Made by a program: the position numbers and the translations under genes
Assembly (NCBI GenBank): GCA_913060495.1
Contig: CAJXRP010000008.1
Span: 85,751-149,750, forward strand
Source of the DNA: an uncultured Gammaproteobacteria bacterium
GTDB taxonomy: Bacteria; Pseudomonadota; Gammaproteobacteria; Pseudomonadales; Pseudohongiellaceae
Reading direction: 5' to 3'
DNA length: 64,000 nt
Part shown: positions 50,396 to 59,138 of the stretch, one piece after another
Layout of the letters: each line of letters begins with the position of its first letter
Numbering within the stretch: position 1 is the first letter of the stretch
Notes under the pieces: model-generated
What the model was told of the DNA's origin: nothing
Databases searched by the model: none
Seen by the model: only the letters and a program-made list of their open reading frames with translations

Positions 50396-52091
50396 GCGAC
50401 TAGCTAAGACCGATGTTGTAATCGTTGGCATGGGCGCCGCCGGTGGCGTTGCAGCTCTGCCCCTGACCAATGCCGGGCTAAAAGTGATTGGTCTTGAGGC
50501 AGGAGGTTGGTTAAGCCCGAGGGATTTCGCGCCGGATGAGCTGCGTAACGGTTCGCGTAACTGGCCACAGTCAGTGCAGAAAGCCGCCAGTGAGGCGCCT
50601 ACTGTTCGTGCAACATCGAATGATACTGCTGTCCAAGGTGGTCACCCAATGATGAATGCGGTCGGTGGCACCACGATGCATTACTGGGCGCAGAGTTGGC
50701 GTTTAAATCCTTGGGATTTCAAGGTGGTCAGTGAGACAAAGAAACGCTATGGGGAAAGCCGTATTCCGGCAGGCTCTACTATCGAAGACTGGCCCTTCGG
50801 CTACCAAGAGCTAGAGCCTTATTACGATAAGATAGAATATACCGTCGGTATTTCTGGCCAAGCCGGCAATGTTCAAGGTAAGAAGAATGCTGCGGGTAAT
50901 ATTTTCGAGGGAGAACGTGCTCGCGAGTACCCAATGAAGCCGCTGCGTAGTTCGCCTTTTACTGATCTGATGGGTAACGCTGCGCAAAGCTTGGGTTGGA
51001 ACCCGTTTCAGGGGCCAGCAGCTATCGCAACGGAACTGTTCGACGGTCGGCCGCCTTGTCAGTACCACGGTTTCTGCAACAAGGGTGGCTGTCATATAAA
51101 AGCAAAGAGCTCCACCGCATTCAACGTAATTCCAAAGGCGGTGGACACTGGAAATCTTGAAGTAGTGACTTTTGCCCGTGTAACCAAAATTGTGACAAAC
51201 GACAACGGTCGAGTCAGCGGTGTTGAATACATCAAGGGAAGCGAGACTTTTTTTCAGCCGGCGGATGTCGTGTTACTCGCCAGCTATGCTTACGAAAATG
51301 TGCGCTTGTTGCAGCTTTCCAAATCTAGAGAATTTCCAAACGGTCTTGCCAACAATGCAGGGCAGGTGGGGCGACATTATATGACTCATCATCAGGGCGC
51401 ACCGGTCACCGCGCTCTTCGATAGAGATCTGCACAATTGGTATGGTCTGCCGGCGCAGGGTGTCGCGATCGATGAGTGGGCCGATGATAATTTCGATCAC
51501 AGCAATTTGGATTTTATCGGCGGTGCGAACCTCTGGGTGCACACCGACCGCAAGCCAATGAGTGCGGCGAAGATGCCTACCTTTGGTGAGACCAGAAACT
51601 GGGGGTCAGACTGGAAGGCATTTATCATGAAGAATGCTGACAGGACGAATACTTCCTATATACAAAAGACCACGCTTCCCTATGAAGACAATTATCTAGA
51701 TCTCGATCCAGTCGTGAAGGATCCGTTGGGCTTTCCAGTGACGCGGATCACTGCTCGCTATCGAGATAATGAAAAACGTATAGCGGCCTTCTCTCAAGAG
51801 AAAATGGAACAGTGGTATTTGGAGGCAGGTGCTATCAAGACCATGAAGTATGGCTTGGGGAATATTATGGGTGCGACCACGCACGCCTACGGCGGGACAC
51901 GCATGGGGCTGAATAGCGAAACTAATGTAGTCAACGAGTGGGGTTTTGCCCATGAGGTGCCCAACCTCGGTGTCCTTGGCGCATCGGTTATGGGTAGTAG
52001 CGGTTCGCGCAACCCGACTCTGACAGTGCAGGCGCTTTCCTGGAGAACTGCAGAATATTTGGCTAGTAACTGGCGTTCTATAGTTGATTAA
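50382..52091 (+). CDS. GMC-family FAD oxidoreductase (second copy)
   Basis: A 569-residue flavoprotein. VVIVGMGAAGGVAALPLTNAG is the FAD-binding fold; NAVGGTTMHYWAQSWRLNPWDF and DWPFGYQELEPYYDKIEY are typical of the gluconate-2-DH large subunit. The Cys region is GRPPCQYHGFCNKGGCHIKAKSS, lacking one Cys compared with the first copy. The C-terminus has YGGTRMGLNSETNVVN and GSSGSRNPTLTVQALSWRTAEYL. ATG 50388 is an alternative start. It would oxidise a sugar or alcohol with the preceding subunit; no cytochrome c gene is adjacent. Confidence 0.9.
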   Translation: MVMPKRLAKTDVVIVGMGAAGGVAALPLTNAGLKVIGLEAGGWLSPRDFAPDELRNGSRNWPQSVQKAASEAPTVRATSNDTAVQGGHPMMNAVGGTTMHYWAQSWRLNPWDFKVVSETKKRYGESRIPAGSTIEDWPFGYQELEPYYDKIEYTVGISGQAGNVQGKKNAAGNIFEGERAREYPMKPLRSSPFTDLMGNAAQSLGWNPFQGPAAIATELFDGRPPCQYHGFCNKGGCHIKAKSSTAFNVIPKAVDTGNLEVVTFARVTKIVTNDNGRVSGVEYIKGSETFFQPADVVLLASYAYENVRLLQLSKSREFPNGLANNAGQVGRHYMTHHQGAPVTALFDRDLHNWYGLPAQGVAIDEWADDNFDHSNLDFIGGANLWVHTDRKPMSAAKMPTFGETRNWGSDWKAFIMKNADRTNTSYIQKTTLPYEDNYLDLDPVVKDPLGFPVTRITARYRDNEKRIAAFSQEKMEQWYLEAGAIKTMKYGLGNIMGATTHAYGGTRMGLNSETNVVNEWGFAHEVPNLGVLGASVMGSSGSRNPTLTVQALSWRTAEYLASNWRSIVD

Positions 52092-52144
52092 GTAGAGCCC
52101 CAGTTTAGATGCGCACAACTCTTCGCAAACGAATTAGATAATCT

Positions 52145-53299
52145 ATGGTTGATAATAGTCGAAAAATACCGGTGATCGACGTGTTCAGGTTCGTCGGTGC
52201 GGTAATTGTAGTTCTTGTACATTACGAATTAATCTTTGGGCAGTTTATCGTGTGGGGTGCCCTAGGTACTACGGCGCTGTCCTGGTTTTTCATGGTTAGT
52301 GGCTTTGTGTTGTCTTATGTTTATCCATCACTGCAAGGTTGGTCCGCCACTAAACAGTTTTACAAATTTAGAATCATTCGCATCTATCCAGCTTATGCCT
52401 TGGCGATTCTTGTTTCTTCGACGTTCGTCTGGTTGAGTTATTTATCCGTAGGTGAGGCCTTCTTTGTTGAGGCGCATAGGCCTTTTCAGATCACCTATGA
52501 CCTGCCGGAGGTTAAAGACACCAGTTTCTTTCTGATCGCCACCATCCGTCACTACTTATTTACCCAGTCTATAAGCAGCATTGAGACGCTGAAGTTGTTA
52601 TTCAACGGACCACTGTGGTCATTAGTGCTGGAGGCATACTTCTATCTTTGCTTCCCCCTATTCTTGATTCTTCTCAGAAAGGTAAATACCTATAAGCGAG
52701 TGTTTGCGGTTTTTATTGCTGGCTATGCTATGCAGTTTGGATTGATAGCTTATTTTTTGCCGGAAGCGGAATACTATGACCTGGCCACCCTTAACGTTCC
52801 GGTTTATACCAATCCAATTATACGATTCGTAGAATTCGTTTTTGGCATGTTGATCTACAGAATATTTGCGCTGTCTGGTATCGACAAGGACAAGGGCAAA
52901 GTTAATCTGTTGCCATTAGTCCTGTCGATTCTCGTGTATTTAGCTGTGATCTGGTTCGGAGAAAATTATGTTCCTTATCAATACAGCTCCTTCTTCGTAG
53001 CGATTCCCGCGGTAGCGTTGTTGGTTTACTGTATGTTGAATCTACAGTGGTATCCAACCGGTGCTACATTAAAATTTTGCGAGTTACTAGGCGGTCTTAG
53101 CTATATTATTTACTGCCTACACTGGCCTTATATGGAAATGATTCAGTATTTTAATTTGCTGCCAGAATCATGGCCCTATCAACTCCATCTTCCGGTGCTG
53201 ACCGGCATACTTATTGTGCTTTCCTATTTCGTCTATCATTTCTTAGAGTTCCCCCTCAGACGTAAAATGTACAAGTTGTTAATCAAGAAAAAATCGTAA
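52145..53299 (+). CDS. Acyltransferase 3 family membrane protein
   Basis: A 384-residue protein with about ten hydrophobic segments. The start IPVIDVFRFVGAVIVVLVHYELIFG carries the conserved His of the family, followed by WFFMVSGFVLSYV and FYKFRIIRIYPAYALAI (R-x-R-IYP motif). LWSLVLEAYFYLCFPLFLIL is the second signature. Such enzymes O-acetylate or acylate surface polysaccharides or other extracytoplasmic molecules. Neighbouring genes do not identify the substrate. Confidence 0.9.
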   Translation: MVDNSRKIPVIDVFRFVGAVIVVLVHYELIFGQFIVWGALGTTALSWFFMVSGFVLSYVYPSLQGWSATKQFYKFRIIRIYPAYALAILVSSTFVWLSYLSVGEAFFVEAHRPFQITYDLPEVKDTSFFLIATIRHYLFTQSISSIETLKLLFNGPLWSLVLEAYFYLCFPLFLILLRKVNTYKRVFAVFIAGYAMQFGLIAYFLPEAEYYDLATLNVPVYTNPIIRFVEFVFGMLIYRIFALSGIDKDKGKVNLLPLVLSILVYLAVIWFGENYVPYQYSSFFVAIPAVALLVYCMLNLQWYPTGATLKFCELLGGLSYIIYCLHWPYMEMIQYFNLLPESWPYQLHLPVLTGILIVLSYFVYHFLEFPLRRKMYKLLIKKKS

Positions 53300-53364
53300 G
53301 AGCGCAATCCTGCGACAATAAAACCTAGATGCAGCTTTTCGTCTTTAGAGATTTGCAGGAAATA

Positions 53365-53982
53365 ATGTGTCGGCAAAAAAACATGATTACTCGTAAACAG
53401 CACCGTCTCCTCGGTGGCATCCTACTTCTACCCTTCATTGCTTGGTCTCTAACCGGTATGTTCTTTCTCCTGCGCCCGGCCTACGAACAGGCATATTCCC
53501 CGCTGTCAGCAAAAACCTATGGAGTGGATGAGGTCAATATTTCGACACCACCGCCGCAATGGCAGGAGATGCGTTTACTTAAGACTGTGTTGGGCCAACA
53601 TCTGCTGGTAAGGGAAGAGGGTAGATGGCGACAGCTCCACCCGGAAACCTTAGAAACTCGACCAATGCCTAGTGACTCAGATCTGGTAGGTTTAGTGGAA
53701 GATGCAATTAGCCAAGATTCTCAGCGCTACGGTGATTTGCTTCAAGGTGAAACCGACCCTTTTCGCACATCTACTGGCGTAACGATTACAGTAAATTGGG
53801 ATTCCTTGTCATTCTATCAGCAGGGTGTAGATACGCGCTGGATAGATAGGATCTACAGCATTCACTATTTGCAGTGGACTGGAGTTGCACTGCTAGACAC
53901 AGTGCTAGGAGTAACTGGGCTTTTTCTGCTGTTATTGATGACTATCACCGGCTCAGCGATGCTATTACGGCGCGTGGATTAA
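53365..53982 (+). CDS. PepSY-associated type membrane protein
   Basis: ATG 53365 has AGGAAATA directly upstream; an ATG at 53329 is less likely. The 205-residue product has an N-terminal helix after RKQHRLLGG (LLLPFIAWSLTGMFFLLRP), a soluble periplasmic part, and a C-terminal helix (LLDTVLGVTGLFLLLLMTITGSAML). IYSIHYLQWTG and the two-helix layout fit PepSY-associated membrane proteins of the iron-uptake/reductase type. Function is unassigned. Confidence 0.7.
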   Translation: MCRQKNMITRKQHRLLGGILLLPFIAWSLTGMFFLLRPAYEQAYSPLSAKTYGVDEVNISTPPPQWQEMRLLKTVLGQHLLVREEGRWRQLHPETLETRPMPSDSDLVGLVEDAISQDSQRYGDLLQGETDPFRTSTGVTITVNWDSLSFYQQGVDTRWIDRIYSIHYLQWTGVALLDTVLGVTGLFLLLLMTITGSAMLLRRVD

Positions 53983-54132
53983 GTAATGGGTTTCTTGCTG
54001 GAGGCATTCTCGATATCAGCAGCTATAAAGTGCGGTTTTACCTATATCTGAGCATGTATCTAAGGTGCTTTTAGTTGCTCTCTTTAAGAAACTCGATTAT
54101 GGCCCCAGCCTAGACGATTCGGCGCGTATGGC

Positions 54133-54162
54133 TTGACACACCCTAACCCAAGTGGTTATATC
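54133..54162 (+). promoter_or_regulatory. Sigma-70 promoter for the PDFxGxW/DUF6152 pair
   Basis: A perfect TTGACA (54133-54138) is followed after 17 bases by TTATAT (54156-54161), or TATATC one base later. It lies about 50 bases before the start of the 54211 gene. Confidence 0.65.
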
Positions 54163-54210
54163 GTGGCTCCTTGGGGAGAGAAATTCTAATTAAAGCAAAA
54201 AGGTAGAATT

Positions 54211-55101
54211 ATGAAGATTCAATGGCTGCTCCTAGCAATCGCAGTGCTCGTAGTAGGTTGTTCACCTGCTGATACAAGCAATACACAAACAACTCAAGTC
54301 GTTCAGGCCGCAGCAGCGCCCATGAGCGATATTCCACGTACTCCGAACGGCAAGCCTGATTTCAATGGAATCTGGCAGGTACTAATGAATGCCAACGACA
54401 ATCTTGAGCCAGCACCGCCAAGAGCTGCTTACCAGCTTGTTCCAGGCGATTTCGTGCCGGTTCCAGCGCCTAGCATCGTTGCAATGGGTGCGGTTGCCGC
54501 TGTTCCAGCTAGCTTCGGCGTAGTTGAGGGCGGCAGAATCCCTTACAAGCCTGAAGCATTAGCACGACGCGACGAGAATGCAGCAAACTGGCAGTCGATG
54601 GATCCTGAGGTTAAGTGCTATATGCCGGGTGTGCCGAGAGCCACTTATCTTCCTCATCCATTCCAGATCTTTCAGAGCGAGAGCGCTTTCTTCATAGCCT
54701 ACTCATTTGCTGGCGCGGTACGTAACGTATTCCTTGAAGATCCGGGTCCTGCACCACTGGATTCCTGGATGGGTCAGTCCTATGGCTACTGGGATGGCGA
54801 TACTTGGGTAGTTGAAGTTACTGGTCAAGATGACCGCACATGGTTCGACAGGGCCGGTAACTACCACACCTATCAGCTGAAGGTTACCGAGCGCTACACG
54901 ATGGTTAGCGAGAACGTTATCGAGTACTCAGCGACTATGGAAGACCCTGATCTCTTCGAAGAGGCCTGGACTATCAATATGCCTATCTACCGTCGTCTAG
55001 AAGAAGGCTACGAACTGCCACAGTTTAAGTGCGTAGAATTTGTAGAAGAGATGATGTACGGCAAGTATCGTAAGGGTAGAGAGTCGGAATTAGGCTTCTA
55101 G
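54211..55101 (+). CDS. PDFxGxW-type lipoprotein (paralog 3), paired with DUF6152
   Basis: A 296-residue lipoprotein (lipobox VVGC). After a linker, the mature part starts DIPRTPNGKPDFNGIWQVLMN. Shared features with the 18343 and 31431 proteins are YGYWDGDTWVVEVTG and VTERYTMVSENVIEYSATMEDPDLF. A conserved KCYMPGVPRATYLPHPFQIF stretch holds Cys-Pro. Function is unknown; a calycin-like fold is likely. Strong promoter and frequent preferred codons suggest high expression. DUF6152 follows after 188 bases. Confidence 0.82.
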   Translation: MKIQWLLLAIAVLVVGCSPADTSNTQTTQVVQAAAAPMSDIPRTPNGKPDFNGIWQVLMNANDNLEPAPPRAAYQLVPGDFVPVPAPSIVAMGAVAAVPASFGVVEGGRIPYKPEALARRDENAANWQSMDPEVKCYMPGVPRATYLPHPFQIFQSESAFFIAYSFAGAVRNVFLEDPGPAPLDSWMGQSYGYWDGDTWVVEVTGQDDRTWFDRAGNYHTYQLKVTERYTMVSENVIEYSATMEDPDLFEEAWTINMPIYRRLEEGYELPQFKCVEFVEEMMYGKYRKGRESELGF

Positions 55102-55119
55102 CAACGATTTAAAGCAAAA

Positions 55120-55165
55120 AAGGGCTCGTTTTGGCGCATTCCGCTTGGAAATACCCAGAGCCCTT
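55120..55165 (+). terminator. Possible weak hairpin terminator or attenuator
   Basis: AAGGGCTC (55120-55127) pairs with GAGCCCTT (55158-55165) around a 30-nt loop, 19 bases after the stop of the PDFxGxW gene. The loop is long and there is no U-tract, so partial read-through into the DUF6152 gene is possible. Confidence 0.35.
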
Positions 55166-55289
55166 GGTTAGAATGTGGTTACTGACCGCTTAATTGAAAT
55201 TTTGATGTATTGAGCGCGGAATGAACCAGTTTTAGAAGGGTTCAGTTCAACAAGCTCAGACATTTCCAGTTATAAATGGGGTAAATTGT

Positions 55290-55748
55290 ATGAAGATTAA
55301 ATTACTAGCATTAGCAGCTGTTACAGCGATCGGTGTTGTTGCAATCAATCAACCTGCAGCGATTGCTCACCATGCTTTCTCAGCCGAATTCGATGCGAAC
55401 CTTCCAGTTCGTCTTGGTGGTCCAATTACTCGTGTTGAGTGGATTAACCCTCACACTTGGATCCATATCGAGAATAACGATCCTGAAGCTACTCGTGATC
55501 CGGGTCCTTGGATGGTTGAAGGTGGTACGCCAAATACGCTATTGCGTCGTGGCATCAACCGTAACTCTCTAACACTAGGTGAAGATATTGTTGTTACAGG
55601 CTACCAGTCTAAAGACAGACTGTGTGAGCCAACTTGTCGTGCAAACGGCCGTGACATCACTTTTCCTGATGGCCGTAAATTGTTCATGGGTTCATCCGGT
55701 ACTGGTGCACCACGTGACGGATCTGATGGTTCAGAGCCAGGTCAATAG
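55290..55748 (+). CDS. DUF6152 exported protein (copy 2)
   Basis: A 152-residue protein; signal peptide cleaves near AIAHH. The mature start HHAFSAEFDANLPVRLGGPITRVEWINPHTWIHI is the DUF6152 signature. CEPTCRANGRDITFPDGRKLFMGSS ends the domain and includes a Cys pair. Nearly all Arg codons are CGT and Gly codons are often GGT, unlike many neighbours, pointing to high expression. A strong terminator follows. Paralog of 32273-32698, again beside a PDFxGxW protein. Confidence 0.87.
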   Translation: MKIKLLALAAVTAIGVVAINQPAAIAHHAFSAEFDANLPVRLGGPITRVEWINPHTWIHIENNDPEATRDPGPWMVEGGTPNTLLRRGINRNSLTLGEDIVVTGYQSKDRLCEPTCRANGRDITFPDGRKLFMGSSGTGAPRDGSDGSEPGQ

Positions 55749-55790
55749 TCAGTCCAAAGTTCTGAAAAGAGCTTCTGGAAACAGAATAAA

Positions 55791-55819
55791 AAAAGCCCGC
55801 TTCTAGCGGGCTTTTTTTT
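55791..55819 (+). terminator. Strong intrinsic terminator after DUF6152
   Basis: AAAAGCCCGC pairs with GCGGGCTTTT around TTCTA, followed by T's up to 55819 (eight T's in total). Confidence 0.95.
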
Positions 55820-55856
55820 GCCTTAATTTTTCGACTCGTCTTACAAGTTCTTTAGC

Positions 55857-56423
55857 CTAGTCGGTGACAGATACTAATTCCCGCTCGTAGCTACCGCCGT
55901 CACGGAACACCGTAGAGTTCACGTAGAAGCCGGAGGAGTAGAGTTGCAAGGTGATGGTGCTGAGGCCGCGATTTTCCCAGAACCAGCCGTGGATGCCTGT
56001 GAAAGGCGCATGAAAAGAGCCCATGCGGCTTTCGCTGTTGCCTTGTTCAAAGCTCTCTGCATATTCCTCGCCTAGGCCAGCAGGTTCTGCGTGCATGTCA
56101 TAGTAGAGCTCGCCATCGGCGACCCAGCTGAACAGCATCGATGCGTCCATATCCAGCAAATACTTGTATTCAACGGATTCGAAGGGGCCGAGGATAAACT
56201 CAACATAGTCCGTTTTATGTTCTACGAGCTGCTCTTCAAAGGGGTTCTCTTCGAGTCCAAGTACATTTAGGCCGAAGAACTCACCGGTGCCGAGTGGATC
56301 TGAACCAAATTCGGCAGGCAAAATGAAACTGAATAGAACTACTAGCGCAACCACAAGGGATATGGCGGATGCTATAAGAATATTCTTCGAAGAAGGCGGC
56401 GAATTGCTATCTGTCTCGGCCAC
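55857..56423 (-). CDS. Single-span anchored periplasmic protein beside HupE-like gene
   Basis: A 188-residue protein with one transmembrane segment near residues 14-35 (NILIASAISLVVALVVLFSFI) and a periplasmic domain. The domain shows SVEYKYLLDMDASMLFSWVADGELYYDMHAEPAG and GIHGWFWENRGLSTITLQL, matching small transmembrane-anchor proteins that recur next to HupE/UreJ genes. The conserved H-G-W could bind metal. Function is unknown. It follows the HupE-like gene by 59 bases on the minus strand. Confidence 0.75.
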   Translation of the reverse strand: MAETDSNSPPSSKNILIASAISLVVALVVLFSFILPAEFGSDPLGTGEFFGLNVLGLEENPFEEQLVEHKTDYVEFILGPFESVEYKYLLDMDASMLFSWVADGELYYDMHAEPAGLGEEYAESFEQGNSESRMGSFHAPFTGIHGWFWENRGLSTITLQLYSSGFYVNSTVFRDGGSYERELVSVTD

Positions 56424-56482
56424 TATGGGTCTCCATTATTTATTGGAATGATTTGCGTGGTTAAAGGAACTTGTAAAAGAAA

Positions 56483-57199
56483 TTAGAACGGAGGCTGAAA
56501 CAGATAAGCGCTTATCTGAAATCCTGCGAGCAGGAAGCCACCGGTCATCAGTGCTGTGTTTGTGACAAACGAATGTCGTAGGTAGCTGGAACTTGTTCTC
56601 CAGACGCTAAGAATTAGAAACACCGCTGACAGGGCTAAGATCTGGCCGATCTCCACGCCGATGTTAAAGCTAATAATATTGGTTACTAGGCCATTCTCGG
56701 AAAGGTCAAATTCCTGCAGCTTGGTAGCGAGTCCCAGCCCATGAAAAAGACCAAATACAAATACCGCTATTTTGGTATTGGGTTCGAAGCCAAAGACGCG
56801 TTTAAAACCGTCGATGTTCTCGAAGGCCTTGTATACGATAGAGAGTCCGATAATCGCATCGATGAAATAGGCGTTTACCTGCAGATTGGCCAGCACGCCA
56901 AGTAGCAATGTGATGCTGTGGCCGATGGCGAACAGAGTGACATATTGCACAACATGTTTGGGACGATACAGAAAAAAGATGACACCTAGTAGAAACAGCA
57001 GATGGTCATAGCCGGTAACCATGTGTTTGGCGCCCAGATAGATGAAGGGGCCAATAGCTGGGCCATCGATCGCCTCAACAAAACTCGCGTCGCCACCCTC
57101 GATAGTGTGACCGAAGGCATTTAATGAAAAAAGAGAGATAGCTAGCAATAGAAACTTTGCGCCGATTGCTGTGACTTTTTGCCTTGTTGAAGTGCTCAT
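56483..57199 (-). CDS. HupE/UreJ_2-family membrane protein
   Basis: A 238-residue protein with a signal-like first segment and about six helices. The family motif is clear in GAKHMVTGYDHLLFLLGVIFFLYRPKHVVQYVTLFAIGHSITLLLG (conserved His-Asp-His for metal). FGLFHGLGLATKLQEF also fits. HupE and UreJ are secondary nickel or cobalt transporters; no hydrogenase or urease genes are nearby. It sits six bases after the cytochrome gene, so these are co-transcribed. Confidence 0.9.
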   Translation of the reverse strand: MSTSTRQKVTAIGAKFLLLAISLFSLNAFGHTIEGGDASFVEAIDGPAIGPFIYLGAKHMVTGYDHLLFLLGVIFFLYRPKHVVQYVTLFAIGHSITLLLGVLANLQVNAYFIDAIIGLSIVYKAFENIDGFKRVFGFEPNTKIAVFVFGLFHGLGLATKLQEFDLSENGLVTNIISFNIGVEIGQILALSAVFLILSVWRTSSSYLRHSFVTNTALMTGGFLLAGFQISAYLFQPPF

Positions 57200-57205
57200 C
57201 TAGTT

Positions 57206-57721
57206 CTAGTCTTCGTCGTCGAATCTATCGAGGATATCCGGGTTGTAAGCTTGATGACAGGCTGTGCAAACGCTATACAGTTGCGCCCCTGCTTGGAAGA
57301 AGTCTTCCTCATTGTGCGATGCAGCCGCTTCCATTGCTAAGACTCCCGCTTCACTCAGACCTTCGGCATAGATCATCCAAGCGTCGTTGTCTTCTGCTCT
57401 TCCCGGTAGCGCCAGCATATTACCGGACTCTACTACGACAGCGGCCTGGGCGCGCACGTAGTCCCAGCCTTCATCGGTGGTAGGGTAAAGTTCTTCATAA
57501 CCTGAAGCATCGAGCACCCAGCCGCCGGAATCCCAGAGGATATCTGAAGCGGGTTCTAAGACCAGATTCATGATTGCAGTCACGTCCAGGCTGGTGTTGA
57601 AAGCAGGCGCATCAGTAGAAATGGCCGTCTCAGTTTCATCCGGTGCAGAGCAGGCCGCTAGAGCGCCGCCTACTAGTAGAATTAGTATGGTCTTGCTTAG
57701 TTTGCTCGCCAAAATGTGCAT
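57206..57721 (-). CDS. Cytochrome c'-like (class II) lipoprotein
   Basis: A 171-residue lipoprotein (lipobox LAAC). A helical domain has the single heme site near the C-terminus, VCTACHQAY, as in four-helix cytochrome c' and c-556. MNLVLEPASDILWDSGG supplies the usual early Met/Trp segment. Such proteins carry electrons or bind NO. It heads the operon with the HupE-like and anchor genes. The acidic tail (DRFDDED) is notable. Confidence 0.87.
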   Translation of the reverse strand: MHILASKLSKTILILLVGGALAACSAPDETETAISTDAPAFNTSLDVTAIMNLVLEPASDILWDSGGWVLDASGYEELYPTTDEGWDYVRAQAAVVVESGNMLALPGRAEDNDAWMIYAEGLSEAGVLAMEAAASHNEEDFFQAGAQLYSVCTACHQAYNPDILDRFDDED

Positions 57722-57927
57722 GTTTCAATCCCGCGCCGAAGCGCCTTAGTTTACGGCTGTCCCGACTCGCATATAGAGGATGTCGGGATTCAATATCGCC
57801 GGAATTAGCTGTTATGATGCTTATTACAACAACGGTGATTACGGTGCGCAAAGTTTGCACTAATTTGGGCTTTTATTCTACTTCACCCGAGACGAAATTA
57901 ACGGCTAACCCCTTGGATTACTGAGCT

Positions 57928-59109
57928 ATGAATAGATTCACTGCAGCTATCAACGTGAGATCATCCGTGGCGTTACAGCTGCTCTGCCTGTTGTTTGCGC
58001 TGCTTATCGGTAGTGCTGCTGTTGCGGAAATTCAGATCCAGAAAACGCCGGATGGCGGTGTGCAGCCTCGTCTAACGGTTGATGCTAGCGGCAATATTCA
58101 TCTGCTTTATTTTAAGAAGCGTCTCTCTGCCCCCAGCGCGCGTGAGGGGAACCTCTACTACAGGCAGTACCTTCCGGATCAGAACCGCTTCGGACTACCC
58201 ATAAAAGTGTCTAGCACTGCCTATGATATTCGTACCTTTGCAATAGCGAGGGCTTCGATAGCGGTCGGTGGGGATGGCCGTGTCCATGTGGTTTGGTATC
58301 TGCCGCGGGATAATCAATATTTCTATACTCGCTCGAACACAGAGCGCTCGAAGTTTGAAACCCAGCAGCCCGTCGTCAATGAATTTGGTGAGGGGCTGGA
58401 TGCTGGCGCTGATGTTGCTGCGCTAGGTTCGCAGGTTGCGATCGTTTGGGGTGCAGGTAATCTGAGTCGTGAATACGAGCGGACTGTCTATGGGCGAATC
58501 TCGAACGATTCTGGTGAGACCTTCAGTAATGAAATGCAGATGGGAAACAAGGACCTCGGAGCCTGTGCCTGCTGCTCCCTCGCTACAAATTTCGGTGCCG
58601 AGAATGAGCTTGCCGTGGCCTACCGTTCAGCAATCGAAGGTGTGGGTAGGCATATGCAGGCGCTGACTTTGCAATTTGCAGATCAGGATATTCAATCGGG
58701 TAACTACGCCGAGTTATCTCCCTTGCAGGAATGGGAGCTTTCAGCTTGTCCGCTAAGTACCAATGACATCACGGTGGATGCCGAGGCTACTCAATGGTTG
58801 GTTTTCGAGACCGAGGGTCGAATCAATCAACTGCAGTTAGGCACCGGTGCGCAGGCTATGCCTGTGGCTGAGCCCTTCATCAAAACCAGGCAGAAGAATC
58901 CCGCTGTGGCTATCAATACCCAGGGTGACCGTTTGATCGTCTGGGGCGAGGCCATTAGTCATACCCGAGGTGGCAGGCTCAATATGCATTTGTTCGCCAA
59001 GGATGGCTCGGATAAGGTCACGGGTTTTTCAGAAGAGGTGTCCATTCCCAAGTTCAGCTTTCCCGCAGCGGCGGTCCTGCCGGGCGGAGACTTTCTGGTT
59101 CTCTACTGA
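57928..59109 (+). CDS. Exported Asp-box/sialidase-like beta-propeller with CxCC motif
   Basis: A 393-residue exported protein (signal cleaving near AVAEI). The repeats resemble BNR/Asp-box propeller blades: VDASGNIHLLYFKKR, VGGDGRVHVVWYLPRD, ISNDSGETFSNEM. GACACCSLATNF in the middle is a recurring Cys cluster in a group of such exported propellers, possibly binding copper (inference). No sialidase Arg triad can be assigned. It is divergent from the cytochrome c'/HupE operon, which suggests shared control. Confidence 0.75.
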   Translation: MNRFTAAINVRSSVALQLLCLLFALLIGSAAVAEIQIQKTPDGGVQPRLTVDASGNIHLLYFKKRLSAPSAREGNLYYRQYLPDQNRFGLPIKVSSTAYDIRTFAIARASIAVGGDGRVHVVWYLPRDNQYFYTRSNTERSKFETQQPVVNEFGEGLDAGADVAALGSQVAIVWGAGNLSREYERTVYGRISNDSGETFSNEMQMGNKDLGACACCSLATNFGAENELAVAYRSAIEGVGRHMQALTLQFADQDIQSGNYAELSPLQEWELSACPLSTNDITVDAEATQWLVFETEGRINQLQLGTGAQAMPVAEPFIKTRQKNPAVAINTQGDRLIVWGEAISHTRGGRLNMHLFAKDGSDKVTGFSEEVSIPKFSFPAAAVLPGGDFLVLY

Positions 59110-59138
59110 GTTGCGTTCGATCAACTTTACTTGGAGGT

